Assembly: GCA_020846005.1 (NCBI GenBank)
Contig: JADLEQ010000041.1
Coordinates: forward strand, 1 to 64,000
Direction: 5' to 3'
DNA length: 64,000 bases
Source of the DNA: Polyangiaceae bacterium
GTDB taxonomy: Bacteria > Myxococcota_A > Polyangia > Polyangiales > Polyangiaceae
Below are positions 8,129 through 15,203 of this stretch, piece after piece (the stretch's first letter is position 1; every line of letters starts with the position of its first letter). A model generated the notes under the pieces. That model made no database searches and was not told where the DNA came from. It was given only the letters and a program-made list of their open reading frames with translations. A program made the translations under genes and the position numbers.

Positions 8129-8996
8129 CGTGAGATCCGGCCCGGCGGCTTGGAGCGGTTTTGGAGCGGCCGTTTGGAGCAGCGCTCCCGGGGTCGCTGC
8201 GGCGGCCTCCGCGATGGCGCAGCTGGTCGACCGTCCGATGGCGGACGACCGCGTGAGCGGCGTGCTCTCCGCGCGCGCGGCGCTCCGCCGCCTCCCGCTC
8301 TCCTTCCAGGCCGACCGCGGCGGGGCGCGCGTCGTGCGCGCGCTCGAGGCCGGCGGCGACTTCTGGCGGCGCTGCCCGAGCGCCGAGCTGCAGCGGGCGC
8401 TCTCGTGGCGCGCGCGCTCGGGGCACTCGCTGGGGCGGCGCCACCGGGTCGACGAGGCCGGGCAGCGGCTGGTCCACGACGACCGTAACGTGCCGCGGCG
8501 CGAGATCTGGTCCCCCGAGGACCTGCGCTTCGAGCGCCTCCCCGGGCACCGGCGGGTGACGCGCGTCGGAGACCTCGACGAAGAGACCGAACTCGTGCAG
8601 GTCGAGCTGGCGGACCGCGGGATGGCCATCGCCATCGCGGGGCAGAACCTCTCGTCCGAGGTGCAGGGCGGCAGCTACGCGGCGGCGCAGGTGCGCGCGC
8701 TCGTCGCGGAGCAGATCTGGGCGGCGGACGCCGAGGCGCTGAGCGAGCAGCTCAGCGAGCAGCTCAGCGAGCAGCGCCTGCGCCCGACGTGGCCGCGAAC
8801 TTCAGCTCCACCGCGACGGTGCCGTACCCGTCGGCGGGCGGCGCCATCAACCAGCCGGAGCGCGCACAGGTGGCTCGGGGGCTCGCCGAGCCTCTTCGAC
8901 CGCGTGCTTCGTGCCGCGCTCGCCACGACGCTGGCGCGCCTGGCCTACGTGCGCTTCATCGGGGATGATTACGACCTCACCTTCGAGGTCGAATGA
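8129..8996 (+). pseudogene. Decayed Mu-like phage portal (gp29/DUF935) fragment
   Basis: An open frame whose translation shows segments typical of the Mu gp29-like portal family: DDRVSGVLSARA, a region around ALEAGGDFWRRCPSAEL, SGHSLGRRHRVD, and IAIAGQNLSSEVQGGSYAAA followed by AADAEALSEQLSEQ. Between these blocks, expected conserved stretches turn into Arg-rich sequence (for example after RLRPTWPRTSAPP), as after frameshifts. The SEQL tandem repeat also looks like slippage. No start with a convincing ribosome site is seen. The last about 30 residues (RFIGDDYDLTFEVE) do not resemble a portal. The stop overlaps the next start as ATGA, so this C-terminal piece may be a separate short frame. The family assignment rests on motif memory only. 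Confidence 0.55.
8739..8774. repeat. Three 12-bp tandem units encoding LSEQ
   Basis: ctgagcgagcag is followed by two copies of ctcagcgagcag, giving LSEQLSEQLSEQ inside the phage portal remnant. This is probably replication slippage in a gene no longer under selection. Confidence 0.85.
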
Positions 8997-9388
8997 ACCA
9001 CCCAAACCTGTTCGTCGGTAGTGATCTGACCCGGCCGGAGCTGGCGGAGCTCATCGCCAAGTGCCTGGGTCTGAAAGTGAACCACTACCCGGGTGACCGG
9101 GTACCGCGCTCAGTGTTGTCGGGGTTGCCCCCTTTGGCGCGCGGCGTCGCGCCTGGGGCGCTGTGTCTCTACGACCCCGCCATCGTCGTCGATGGCGAAG
9201 AGATGCGCGACTTCTACCCAGACACCCCGCTCGCCGCCACTGGCTACGAGATCCACTGCCGTGTCGCAGGAGAGCGCGAGGAGCAGGAGGCGCTGGTGCT
9301 CGGGTTCTTCGAGAAGCTGAAGGAGCTCGGACTGCCGCTCCTCGTCCTCGATGAAGGTGATCACGTTCTAGGAGAGTACGACCCATGA
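8993..9388 (+). CDS. Hypothetical protein in phage remnant
   Basis: 131 residues, not recognised. The ATG overlaps the preceding stop (ATGA) and its own stop overlaps the next start (CATGATG), so it sits in a compact polycistronic arrangement as in phage genomes. The protein is acidic towards the C terminus, with a predicted helix (EEQEALVLGFFEKLKELG) and a final strand LPLLVLDEGDHVLGEY, and has no signal peptide or membrane segment. Codon use and third-position GC look normal and no stop interrupts it, so it may still be functional even though both neighbours are broken. It could be a phage accessory protein or cargo; the sequence does not decide. Confidence 0.5.
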   Translation: MNHPNLFVGSDLTRPELAELIAKCLGLKVNHYPGDRVPRSVLSGLPPLARGVAPGALCLYDPAIVVDGEEMRDFYPDTPLAATGYEIHCRVAGEREEQEALVLGFFEKLKELGLPLLVLDEGDHVLGEYDP

Positions 9389-9665
9389 TGAGACGAGACG
9401 CTGCCCCGCTGCTGTTCTGCGAGGCTCGCATCGCCGCACGCGGCGCCGTCGCGCCCGCGGGGAAGCGGAGCTTCGCGGTGGTGGCGTCGACGGAGAGGGT
9501 CGACTCCCACGGGACGCGGCTCCGCCAGAACGGGCGGCTCGACCGCTAGCAGGCGAACCCCGTCGTGCTCTGGGCGCACGACTCGCACGAGCTCCCCATC
9601 GGGCTGGCCTCGGACGTGCGCGTCGAGGATGGCAAGCTCCTCGCGACGGTCGAGCTCGCGCCTCC
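9385..9665 (+). pseudogene. Phage prohead protease-like remnant with in-frame stop
   Basis: ATG at 9385 or 9388 follows AGGAGAG, a good ribosome site, and the frame reads RSFAVVASTERVDSHGTRL then NGRLDR before a TAG at 9547-9549. The same frame continues after the stop with QANPVVLWAHDSHELPIGLA and a strand KLLATVEL. The order of a start of the type S-T-E-x-x-D-S-x-G-T, a His-containing WAHDSxExPIG and a following beta strand resembles HK97-type prohead (capsid maturation) proteases. It breaks off near 9665 where it meets the convergent metK-like gene. A stop within the conserved domain plus truncation indicates a dead gene. Confidence 0.55.
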
Positions 9666-9670
9666 CCCAC

Positions 9671-10849
9671 TCACGCCCGGGACGTCGGTCGCTCGCGCCA
9701 GGTCGCGGCCCCGGGCGACCAGCGCTCCCAGGGGAGCGTCGGGTCGCTCCATGGCCCCCAGGCGACCAGCGGCCGAAATCGCACCGCCGCGAGGCCCAGA
9801 TCTCGGTGCGTGCCCGCGAGCGTCAGATCGTAGCCGGAGAGCCAGCGGCGGGCGAGGCGTGGCTCGAGCGGGCGTCCGTCCGCCTCGAGGGTGACGCGCG
9901 CCGGGGTGTCTCCGCCCGGCACGTAGCCCAAGCGCACGAGCGCCCTCGAGCAGAGGCCGGAGGCGACCAGGTGCTTCGCGAGCTGCCGGGCGCGGAGCGC
10001 GCCGCAGCGATCCACCTTGTGCGGATCCTTGCCGCACAGCGCGCCGCCGCCGATGGGGACCGCGGGGCCGTAGAAGTCGACGACGAGCTTCTTGCCGGAG
10101 AGCCCGTTGTCGCCGCTCGGTCCGCCCACGGCGAACGCGCCCGCGCCGTTGATCCGCAGGGTGTCGGGCCCGAGGTCGGCGCCGCCGAGCGACGGGAACG
10201 CGCGCGTCGCGCGCTCGAGCCAGGCGTCAGCCGCGAGGCGCACCAGGCGCACGACCTCGACGTCGTCGGCGGCCTCGGCGTGGTGCGCCGAGACGGACAC
10301 GGCGCGGAGCTCCGGCGCCGCAGTCGTGCCCGCGAGTACGACGAGTACCTTCCCGTCCGGGCCCAGCGAGCCCGGGCGCTCGCGGCGCACCCGGTCGAGC
10401 TCCTCGGCGAGCGCGCGCGCCAGGAAGTGCTCGACGGGGAGGAAGTTGGTGCGCTCATCTCCGCAGGCGAAGCCGACCACCACCGACTGGTCGTCCGAGA
10501 CGCCGCGGATCTCTCGCTCTCCTTCGGCGAGCTGGTCGAGGCACACCTCGGACATGATCCGCAGCTCGCCCGGCGCCGGTCTCCAGGCCCCGTAGCCCAC
10601 CTCGGCGTAGACTCCCCGCGCGAGGGCCGCCACGTCGAGGTCGACGGCGCCGATCCCCGCGACGCGCCCGTCGACGAACACCACGTCGCGATGCACGGCC
10701 ACCTCGACGCCCACGAGGGCGTCGGGGTCGCGCGCACAGGCGGCGTCCACCAGGGCGTCGGCGATCGCGTCTGCCACGCGGTCGGGGTGCCCGGGCAGCA
10801 CGTACTCCGCGAAGCGAACGTCCTCGGCGGGCTCGGCATCAGCGGTCAT
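9671..10849 (-). CDS. Divergent MetK-like SAM synthetase paralogue
   Basis: 392 residues of methionine adenosyltransferase fold, clearly distinct from the housekeeping copy at 2056-3486. ATG 10849 has GAGGAG 8 nt upstream. Landmarks: PGHPDR in place of GHPDK (Lys to Arg), DDQSVVVGFACGDE in place of [16 protein letters not shown] for DAKSQV, GGPSGDNGLSGKK for GGPxGDxGLTGRK, and GGGALCGKDPHKVDR for [15 protein letters not shown]. The Asp, Lys and His residues that bind metal, phosphates and ATP are mostly kept, so an enzyme with altered substrate or kinetics is likelier than a dead protein. It is the last gene of a four-gene operon and overlaps the preceding stop by 11 nt. A role in making SAM or an analogue for that system is inference. 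Confidence 0.8.
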   Translation of the reverse strand: MTADAEPAEDVRFAEYVLPGHPDRVADAIADALVDAACARDPDALVGVEVAVHRDVVFVDGRVAGIGAVDLDVAALARGVYAEVGYGAWRPAPGELRIMSEVCLDQLAEGEREIRGVSDDQSVVVGFACGDERTNFLPVEHFLARALAEELDRVRRERPGSLGPDGKVLVVLAGTTAAPELRAVSVSAHHAEAADDVEVVRLVRLAADAWLERATRAFPSLGGADLGPDTLRINGAGAFAVGGPSGDNGLSGKKLVVDFYGPAVPIGGGALCGKDPHKVDRCGALRARQLAKHLVASGLCSRALVRLGYVPGGDTPARVTLEADGRPLEPRLARRWLSGYDLTLAGTHRDLGLAAVRFRPLVAWGPWSDPTLPWERWSPGAATWRERPTSRA

Positions 10850-12233
10850 GGGCGACTCCTCGCGGGGGGAGGGGGACAATCGTCCGGGCCACGCCGCGGA
10901 GGACTTCGCTGCTGCCGCCCGGCGTGAGCGCCACGTCGATCACCGCGCGACGCTTCCACAGCCACGCGTGGTGCGCGGGCGGGACGTGCCCCACCCAGCC
11001 GTCGGTGAGCCAGAGCGCGCGGCCGACCCGGTTGCGGACCATGTGCTCGGTCACGCACGCGATGTCGGTGCCGCCGGTGGTGCGGACGCGCCCGCGCCTC
11101 ACGCTGCTCGCGTCGAGATCCACGACGCGCTCGCTGAACGCGTGGACCGCGCACCGACCACGCGCCACATGCGGTCGCACCGCAGCCAGCAGGTCCGCGC
11201 GATACGGGTCGGTGCTGCCACTCACGTCCAGGTAGACGTGGACCACGGCGGGCTCGGGCAGGGGCGCGCGCTGCGGCAGCTCGACGCGGAACGACAGCGG
11301 CGTCTCGCCGAGGAGGCCGCGGACGAGCGCCCGGCGGTCGCGGAGCTGTGGAGCGGAGGTCTCCGCGATGCGGTCGGCGAGCCCCAACCGTGTGCGGAGC
11401 GCCGCGCCCGCTCCGCCGAGGGCCAGCGTGCGGAACATGCGCCGGAGCAGGACGACGGCGGCCGGGACGCGCACACGCTCGCCGACCAGGGCGTCGCGGA
11501 GCTCGCTCCCCACGCCGCGGCCGCGGCTCGGATCGGCGGGCGTCGGCCACCGCTCGACGACCGAGCGGAGGGCGTCGAGCAGCGCCGGGGCTCGCGCGGC
11601 CTCCGCCGCGCGGCACTCGAGGCCCGCTTCGGGCCCGTGGTCGCCCACGAGGGTGTAGCCGCCGGGCTGGCCCGGGCAGGCGCCGCCGCCGATCGCGCGC
11701 TCGACGGCTCGGAAGAGCTCGGCGTACCCTACGCCGCTCTCGCCGTAGAGCGCGAGGACGAGCTCGCGGACCGGGTGGGCGAGGGCGGCGGGCGGCTCGG
11801 GCGTGGACGGCCACCCGGGCGGCGGCCGCAGGAAGCACGCGGGCTCCGCGTCCGCTGCGTTCAGCGCCTCGAAGAAGCCCCGGTACGCCTCCGCCGGGAA
11901 CATGTGGCACAGCACCGCGTTGATGACGGCGTCGAACGCGAGGTTCTGCGCCTCCGTCATCCGGGGGAAGAGCCGCGTATGGCCCAGCAGGACGTGGTGA
12001 ACCTCGTGGAGGACGAGCATCGCGAGGTGCTCGTCGGTGCGGCAGTACCGCTCGAGGAACGCCGGGTTCAGCAACAGCAGCGGCGCCGCTCGGCACTCGA
12101 CGGCAGCCGAGTCGACGGAGTCGTCCAGGGCGATGTCGAGCAGGCGGAGGAGGCCGTCGAGCGCGTAGTGGGCCGCGGGGAAGACGCCGAGGATGCGGCG
12201 CCGAAGCGCCGCCGGCGCTGGGCGCCGAGTCAT
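10839..12233 (-). CDS. DUF2201-type putative metallopeptidase with VWA-like domain
   Basis: 464 residues. The N-terminal half has a zinc-protease motif HEVHH at 76-80 within VLHEVHHVLLGH, in the region matching the DUF2201 N-terminal putative metallopeptidase domain. The C-terminal third is VWA-like, with a MIDAS-like DVSGSTDPY at about residue 330 followed by the later GGTDIACV loop. The ATG overlaps the preceding gene's stop (ATGA), so it is translationally coupled. Families of this type usually sit beside MoxR AAA+ ATPases, as here, and the pair is thought to act as a chaperone- or protease-like complex on unknown targets. There is no signal peptide, so it is cytoplasmic. Unusual here is the downstream metK paralogue. 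Confidence 0.8.
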   Translation of the reverse strand: MTRRPAPAALRRRILGVFPAAHYALDGLLRLLDIALDDSVDSAAVECRAAPLLLLNPAFLERYCRTDEHLAMLVLHEVHHVLLGHTRLFPRMTEAQNLAFDAVINAVLCHMFPAEAYRGFFEALNAADAEPACFLRPPPGWPSTPEPPAALAHPVRELVLALYGESGVGYAELFRAVERAIGGGACPGQPGGYTLVGDHGPEAGLECRAAEAARAPALLDALRSVVERWPTPADPSRGRGVGSELRDALVGERVRVPAAVVLLRRMFRTLALGGAGAALRTRLGLADRIAETSAPQLRDRRALVRGLLGETPLSFRVELPQRAPLPEPAVVHVYLDVSGSTDPYRADLLAAVRPHVARGRCAVHAFSERVVDLDASSVRRGRVRTTGGTDIACVTEHMVRNRVGRALWLTDGWVGHVPPAHHAWLWKRRAVIDVALTPGGSSEVLRGVARTIVPLPPRGVAHDR

Positions 12234-12697
12234 CGGTCGCCTCCGCGAGCGAACCTGGGGTCGCGGCTGACGAGGCGCCGCCCGAGCGTCTCGAGATCGA
12301 GCATCGGCGTCTTACGCGCGACCCACACCACGTCCGACGCCTTGGAGAGCAGGACCAGCGCGAGCGCGAGGTCGGTCAGGAGCTCGGGCCCCTCCTCGGC
12401 CGATCCGTCCTCCGCGCGAGAGACGACCGCGCACCCGGCGAGCCCCCGTCGCTCGACCTCTCGATCGATCCGCCCCCGCAGCGCCTCGACGGGGTCGCCC
12501 GCGCACGCCTCACCAAGGCGCTCCAGGAGCCACGCCGCCAGCTCGGGCGCCTCGCGGCACCGCCGCGCCACCGCGCCCAGGTCGGCGACCACCGGCCGTG
12601 GTCCGCTGCCATCCGCCGCAGGGTGGATCTCGAGCGGCCGCACGTTCGCGTAATGGCGCGCCGGCGCGCTCAAGTTCCTGGCGAGGTTGAACGTCAC
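12230..12697 (-). CDS. Small hypothetical protein of the MoxR/VWA/MetK-like operon
   Basis: 155 residues, family not recognised. It starts with GTG overlapping the MoxR stop (GTGA) and ends overlapping the next start (ATGA), so all three are coupled. The N terminus (MTFNLARNLSAPARHYANVRPLEIHP) looks like an extended beta strand region. The middle is predicted helical (VARRCREAPELAAWLLERLGE), and the C terminus has LLTDLALALVLLSKASDVVWV and ends basic. There are no cysteine clusters, signal peptide or membrane helix. Its fixed position between ATPase and metallopeptidase suggests an adaptor between them; this is inference. Confidence 0.7.
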   Translation of the reverse strand: MTFNLARNLSAPARHYANVRPLEIHPAADGSGPRPVVADLGAVARRCREAPELAAWLLERLGEACAGDPVEALRGRIDREVERRGLAGCAVVSRAEDGSAEEGPELLTDLALALVLLSKASDVVWVARKTPMLDLETLGRRLVSRDPRFARGGDR

Positions 12698-14175
12698 CGT
12701 CCCACCTCCTCCTGCCAGCCCAACAGACGGACGAGCTCCCGAAACCAGAGCACCAGCGTGGCAGGAGCGAAGTCGCCCTCGTCACGCTCGAAGGCGACCA
12801 GGAGCACGTTGTGCAGGGTCCGGTCGCCGATGCTCTCCGGCTGCAACCCAGCGAGCGCGTGCGTCACCTCGCGCCAGAGCTCGAAACGGCGCGAGCCGGG
12901 GACCATGCCGTGGGTGCGCGCGCGCGGGTCCTCGACGCGCGCCTGGATCTCCGCGATCACCTCGAACGCCGCCGCGGTCAGGTCACCGCGGGTGGAGACG
13001 ATCGGGTAGAGAGCCGCAGCGAACCCGACCCGCTGCGCCGGCGGGAGCTCGGCGTAGGCGTCGAGCACCAGCGTGGAGAGCTGGATCGCGCCGAGCCCCA
13101 CCCGCAGCCCGAGCGCCACCCGCCGGACCGGGTCGGGCTCCGAGAGCACGAGGCGCGCAGGATCCGTGGGTGGTAGGCGCGCCAGGGCCCACGCCTGCCG
13201 GTGCGCCGCGAGCAGCCTCGCGCCGTCGACGCGCCGCCCCGTCGCGGGGTGGGGCATTCCGCAGCGGAGGGCGAGGTAGGCGGACTCGCCGGGGTCGCAG
13301 CGCGCGTCCGCGCTGGCGCGAGCTGCGTGAACCCCGACGACCGCGTCGTGCAGGTAGCGCGCGCGGCGCGGGCTGAGCGTCCTGCGCAGCTTCTGGAGGA
13401 GCGGGAGCAGCGCCGCGACGTAGTCGCAGGCCGCGGCGCAGAGCTCGCGGCGGACGGCGGGCAGGCAGCGACGGACCGTGTCGACCTCGACGCGGAGCCG
13501 CCCCTCGGCGCCGGCGCCGAGGTCGTCGGAGGCGCCGCCGATGACGGCGCGGCGCTCGGCGTCGCTCATCGTCTGGAAGTCCGGCGCCTCGATCACGAAC
13601 GGGAACCGGTCGGCCAGCGCCGGGTCGAGCGGCTCCGATCCTCGATACACGTCCGTCGCCTCGTCTTCGTCCTCGTCGGCGCCGGGGAGCACCGGCGGGT
13701 TCATCGCCGCCCAGCGGTAGCGCAGGCTCGGCAGCTCCAGCCCCTGGACCACGCGCTCGTGGAGGATGGGGAAGAGCTTGTTCTGCAGATCGACGCGACA
13801 GCGGGAGATCTCGTCGAACAGGACCGACTCGGCGTCCCAGATGGAGCTGGCGGTCGGGACGTAGACGAGGCGCGCGCGATCCGCGGACGGGATCGGGTAA
13901 CCGACGAGATCGTCGAAGTTCAGCAGCGACGCGTTGAAGTGGCGATGACGGAGGCCCATCGCTCGCGCGAGCCGGTTCAGGAGCAGCGACTTCGCGGTGC
14001 CGTGCGGGCCGATGAGGAGCACCGGCTCCTCCGTCGCCAGCGCGGCGAGGATCACGGGCTCGAGCGCGCGCCAGCCGAAGACGCCCAGCCCGGCCAGCGC
14101 TCCGCCGCGGACGCCGGGCGTCTCCGCCTCGCCATCTCCCGAGCTACGTTCTACCGCTTCTGCAAGTCGCGCCAT
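12694..14175 (-). CDS. MoxR-family AAA+ ATPase
   Basis: 493 residues, first gene of the operon. ATG 14175 is preceded by GAGGAGAGG. The AAA+ core lies in the first about 260 residues: Walker A GPHGTAKS at 56-63, the MoxR-typical FNASLLNFDDLVGYP, Walker B with D121-E122 (SVLFDEIS), and sensor 1 AAMNPP, followed by an acidic insertion with repeated Glu-Asp. The C-terminal half is helical and ends in a conserved-looking FAPATLVLWFRELVRLLGW. MoxR ATPases act as metal-insertion or complex-assembly chaperones together with VWA proteins, and the VWA-like partner is two genes downstream. The upstream 330 nt hold no gene and contain a perfect inverted repeat at 14407-14422, perhaps an operator. Confidence 0.85.
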   Translation of the reverse strand: MARLAEAVERSSGDGEAETPGVRGGALAGLGVFGWRALEPVILAALATEEPVLLIGPHGTAKSLLLNRLARAMGLRHRHFNASLLNFDDLVGYPIPSADRARLVYVPTASSIWDAESVLFDEISRCRVDLQNKLFPILHERVVQGLELPSLRYRWAAMNPPVLPGADEDEDEATDVYRGSEPLDPALADRFPFVIEAPDFQTMSDAERRAVIGGASDDLGAGAEGRLRVEVDTVRRCLPAVRRELCAAACDYVAALLPLLQKLRRTLSPRRARYLHDAVVGVHAARASADARCDPGESAYLALRCGMPHPATGRRVDGARLLAAHRQAWALARLPPTDPARLVLSEPDPVRRVALGLRVGLGAIQLSTLVLDAYAELPPAQRVGFAAALYPIVSTRGDLTAAAFEVIAEIQARVEDPRARTHGMVPGSRRFELWREVTHALAGLQPESIGDRTLHNVLLVAFERDEGDFAPATLVLWFRELVRLLGWQEEVGR

Positions 14176-14505
14176 GGGCCGCCTCTCCTCGTCGCAGCCA
14201 CGCGGACGCGAGCTGTGCCCCAGGGCTCGGCCAGCCCCGTTCGCAGTGCGAGCCGGGACGCCGCCTACGGCGCCACTCATCGTCGGCGAGGCCTCGTGGG
14301 CCTCGCATCAGGCGTTGCCACCTTACCCGTTGGGGCAGGTCGGCCGGGTTTCGTAGGGCCTTTCCCTCCACCCGTCCTGATGAGAGTCGTCTTCTCGGAT
14401 TGTCAGGTCGGCGCCAGCCGACTCCGTGAGTCTACTGCATCGGCGAGCGGCGCGCCAGCGAGACCCCCGCCAGCGGACGCTCGCCTCGACGGCGCGCCCG
14501 GCGCC
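14176..14505. other. Non-coding gap upstream of the MoxR operon
   Basis: About 330 nt with lower GC than the flanks and no convincing gene on either strand. It should contain the promoter of the minus-strand MoxR operon. The only structured element seen is the inverted repeat at 14407-14422. On the minus strand CTGACA followed after about 17 nt by TCATCA is a weak promoter candidate. Confidence 0.4.
14407..14422. promoter_or_regulatory. Inverted repeat upstream of MoxR operon
   Basis: gtcggc-gcca-gccgac is a perfect 6-bp inverted repeat with a 4-nt loop. It lies 84 nt after the cyclase stop and about 230 nt before the MoxR start. It could be an operator or a weak hairpin; no T-run follows on either strand, so a terminator is less likely. 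Confidence 0.3.
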
Positions 14506-15132
14506 TCACACCCGCCGGACGCGGTAGGCGCCGCTCCCGGCGACGAGCGGCGACTCGATCGGCTCGAGCGCGCAGTCCGCGCGCTCCCCGATCGCAGCGC
14601 GCACGGCCTCGGTGACGAGCACCTCGCCCGCCCGCGCGGTGTCCTCCCCGAGCTTGCTGGCGGCGTTCACCTCGCGCCCCCAGACGTCGTCGTCGCCCAC
14701 CCGGAGGATCCGGCCGTAGCCGATCCCGGCACAGAGGAGCACCTTGCGCTCCGGCGCCCGCTCCTGGTTGATGCGCTCGCACTCGGCCTGCATCGCCAGC
14801 GCGCAATCGACCGCCCGATCGGGCCGGCGAAACAGGACGAGGAAGCTGTCCGCGTCGCTCTTGATGAGGAGGCCATCGTGGGCGGCGACGACGGGCAGCA
14901 GCGACCGGCGCTGCTGGTGGATGACCTCCAGGAAGTGCAGGATCCCGAACTCCGCGACGTTCCGGGAGAACCCGGCGAGATCGGTGAACAGGATCGCCCA
15001 GTCCTCGCCGAACAGATCCCAGATCCGGCGATCGATCGAGGCCACGTCCGCGCCCGGCCTCGCGCGCTCGGCGACCAGGCTCCAGAGGCGCGCGCTCGAA
15101 CCCTTCAGCTCGTCGTCCCGGTGGGGATCCAC
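14506..15132 (-). CDS. Class III adenylate/guanylate cyclase-like protein
   Basis: 208 residues when started at GTG 15132, chosen because TAGAGT ends 7 nt before it (leaderless pattern); GTG 15141 would overlap that box. A short N-terminal segment precedes a single catalytic domain: ILFTDLAGFSRN with the first metal Asp, IKSDADSFLVLF where the second metal Asp follows the conserved Lys, then GIGYGRILRVGDDDVWGREVN with the Asn of the transition-state pair, and AASKLGEDTARAGEVLVT. Both metal ligands are kept, so it may make a cyclic nucleotide. A closely similar group is common in delta-proteobacteria as stand-alone small proteins. There is no membrane segment or sensor domain, and no effector is next to it. 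Confidence 0.75.
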   Translation of the reverse strand: MDPHRDDELKGSSARLWSLVAERARPGADVASIDRRIWDLFGEDWAILFTDLAGFSRNVAEFGILHFLEVIHQQRRSLLPVVAAHDGLLIKSDADSFLVLFRRPDRAVDCALAMQAECERINQERAPERKVLLCAGIGYGRILRVGDDDVWGREVNAASKLGEDTARAGEVLVTEAVRAAIGERADCALEPIESPLVAGSGAYRVRRV

Positions 15133-15203
15133 GGGCGTCACTCTACCAGCGCGCCGCGAGGAGCGGGAGCGGGCGGGCGGGCCGCCGAGCGCCGGCGGCT
15201 GCG

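Noticed and set aside
8150-8185. Three TTTGGAGC-like copies after tRNA-Thr as an attachment core
   Set aside because: The copies are short and do not match the tRNA 3' end, so they are not a credible att repeat.
14407-14422. Rho-independent terminator after the cyclase gene
   Set aside because: The hairpin is perfect but short, and no T-run follows on the minus strand. It is kept as a possible operator only.
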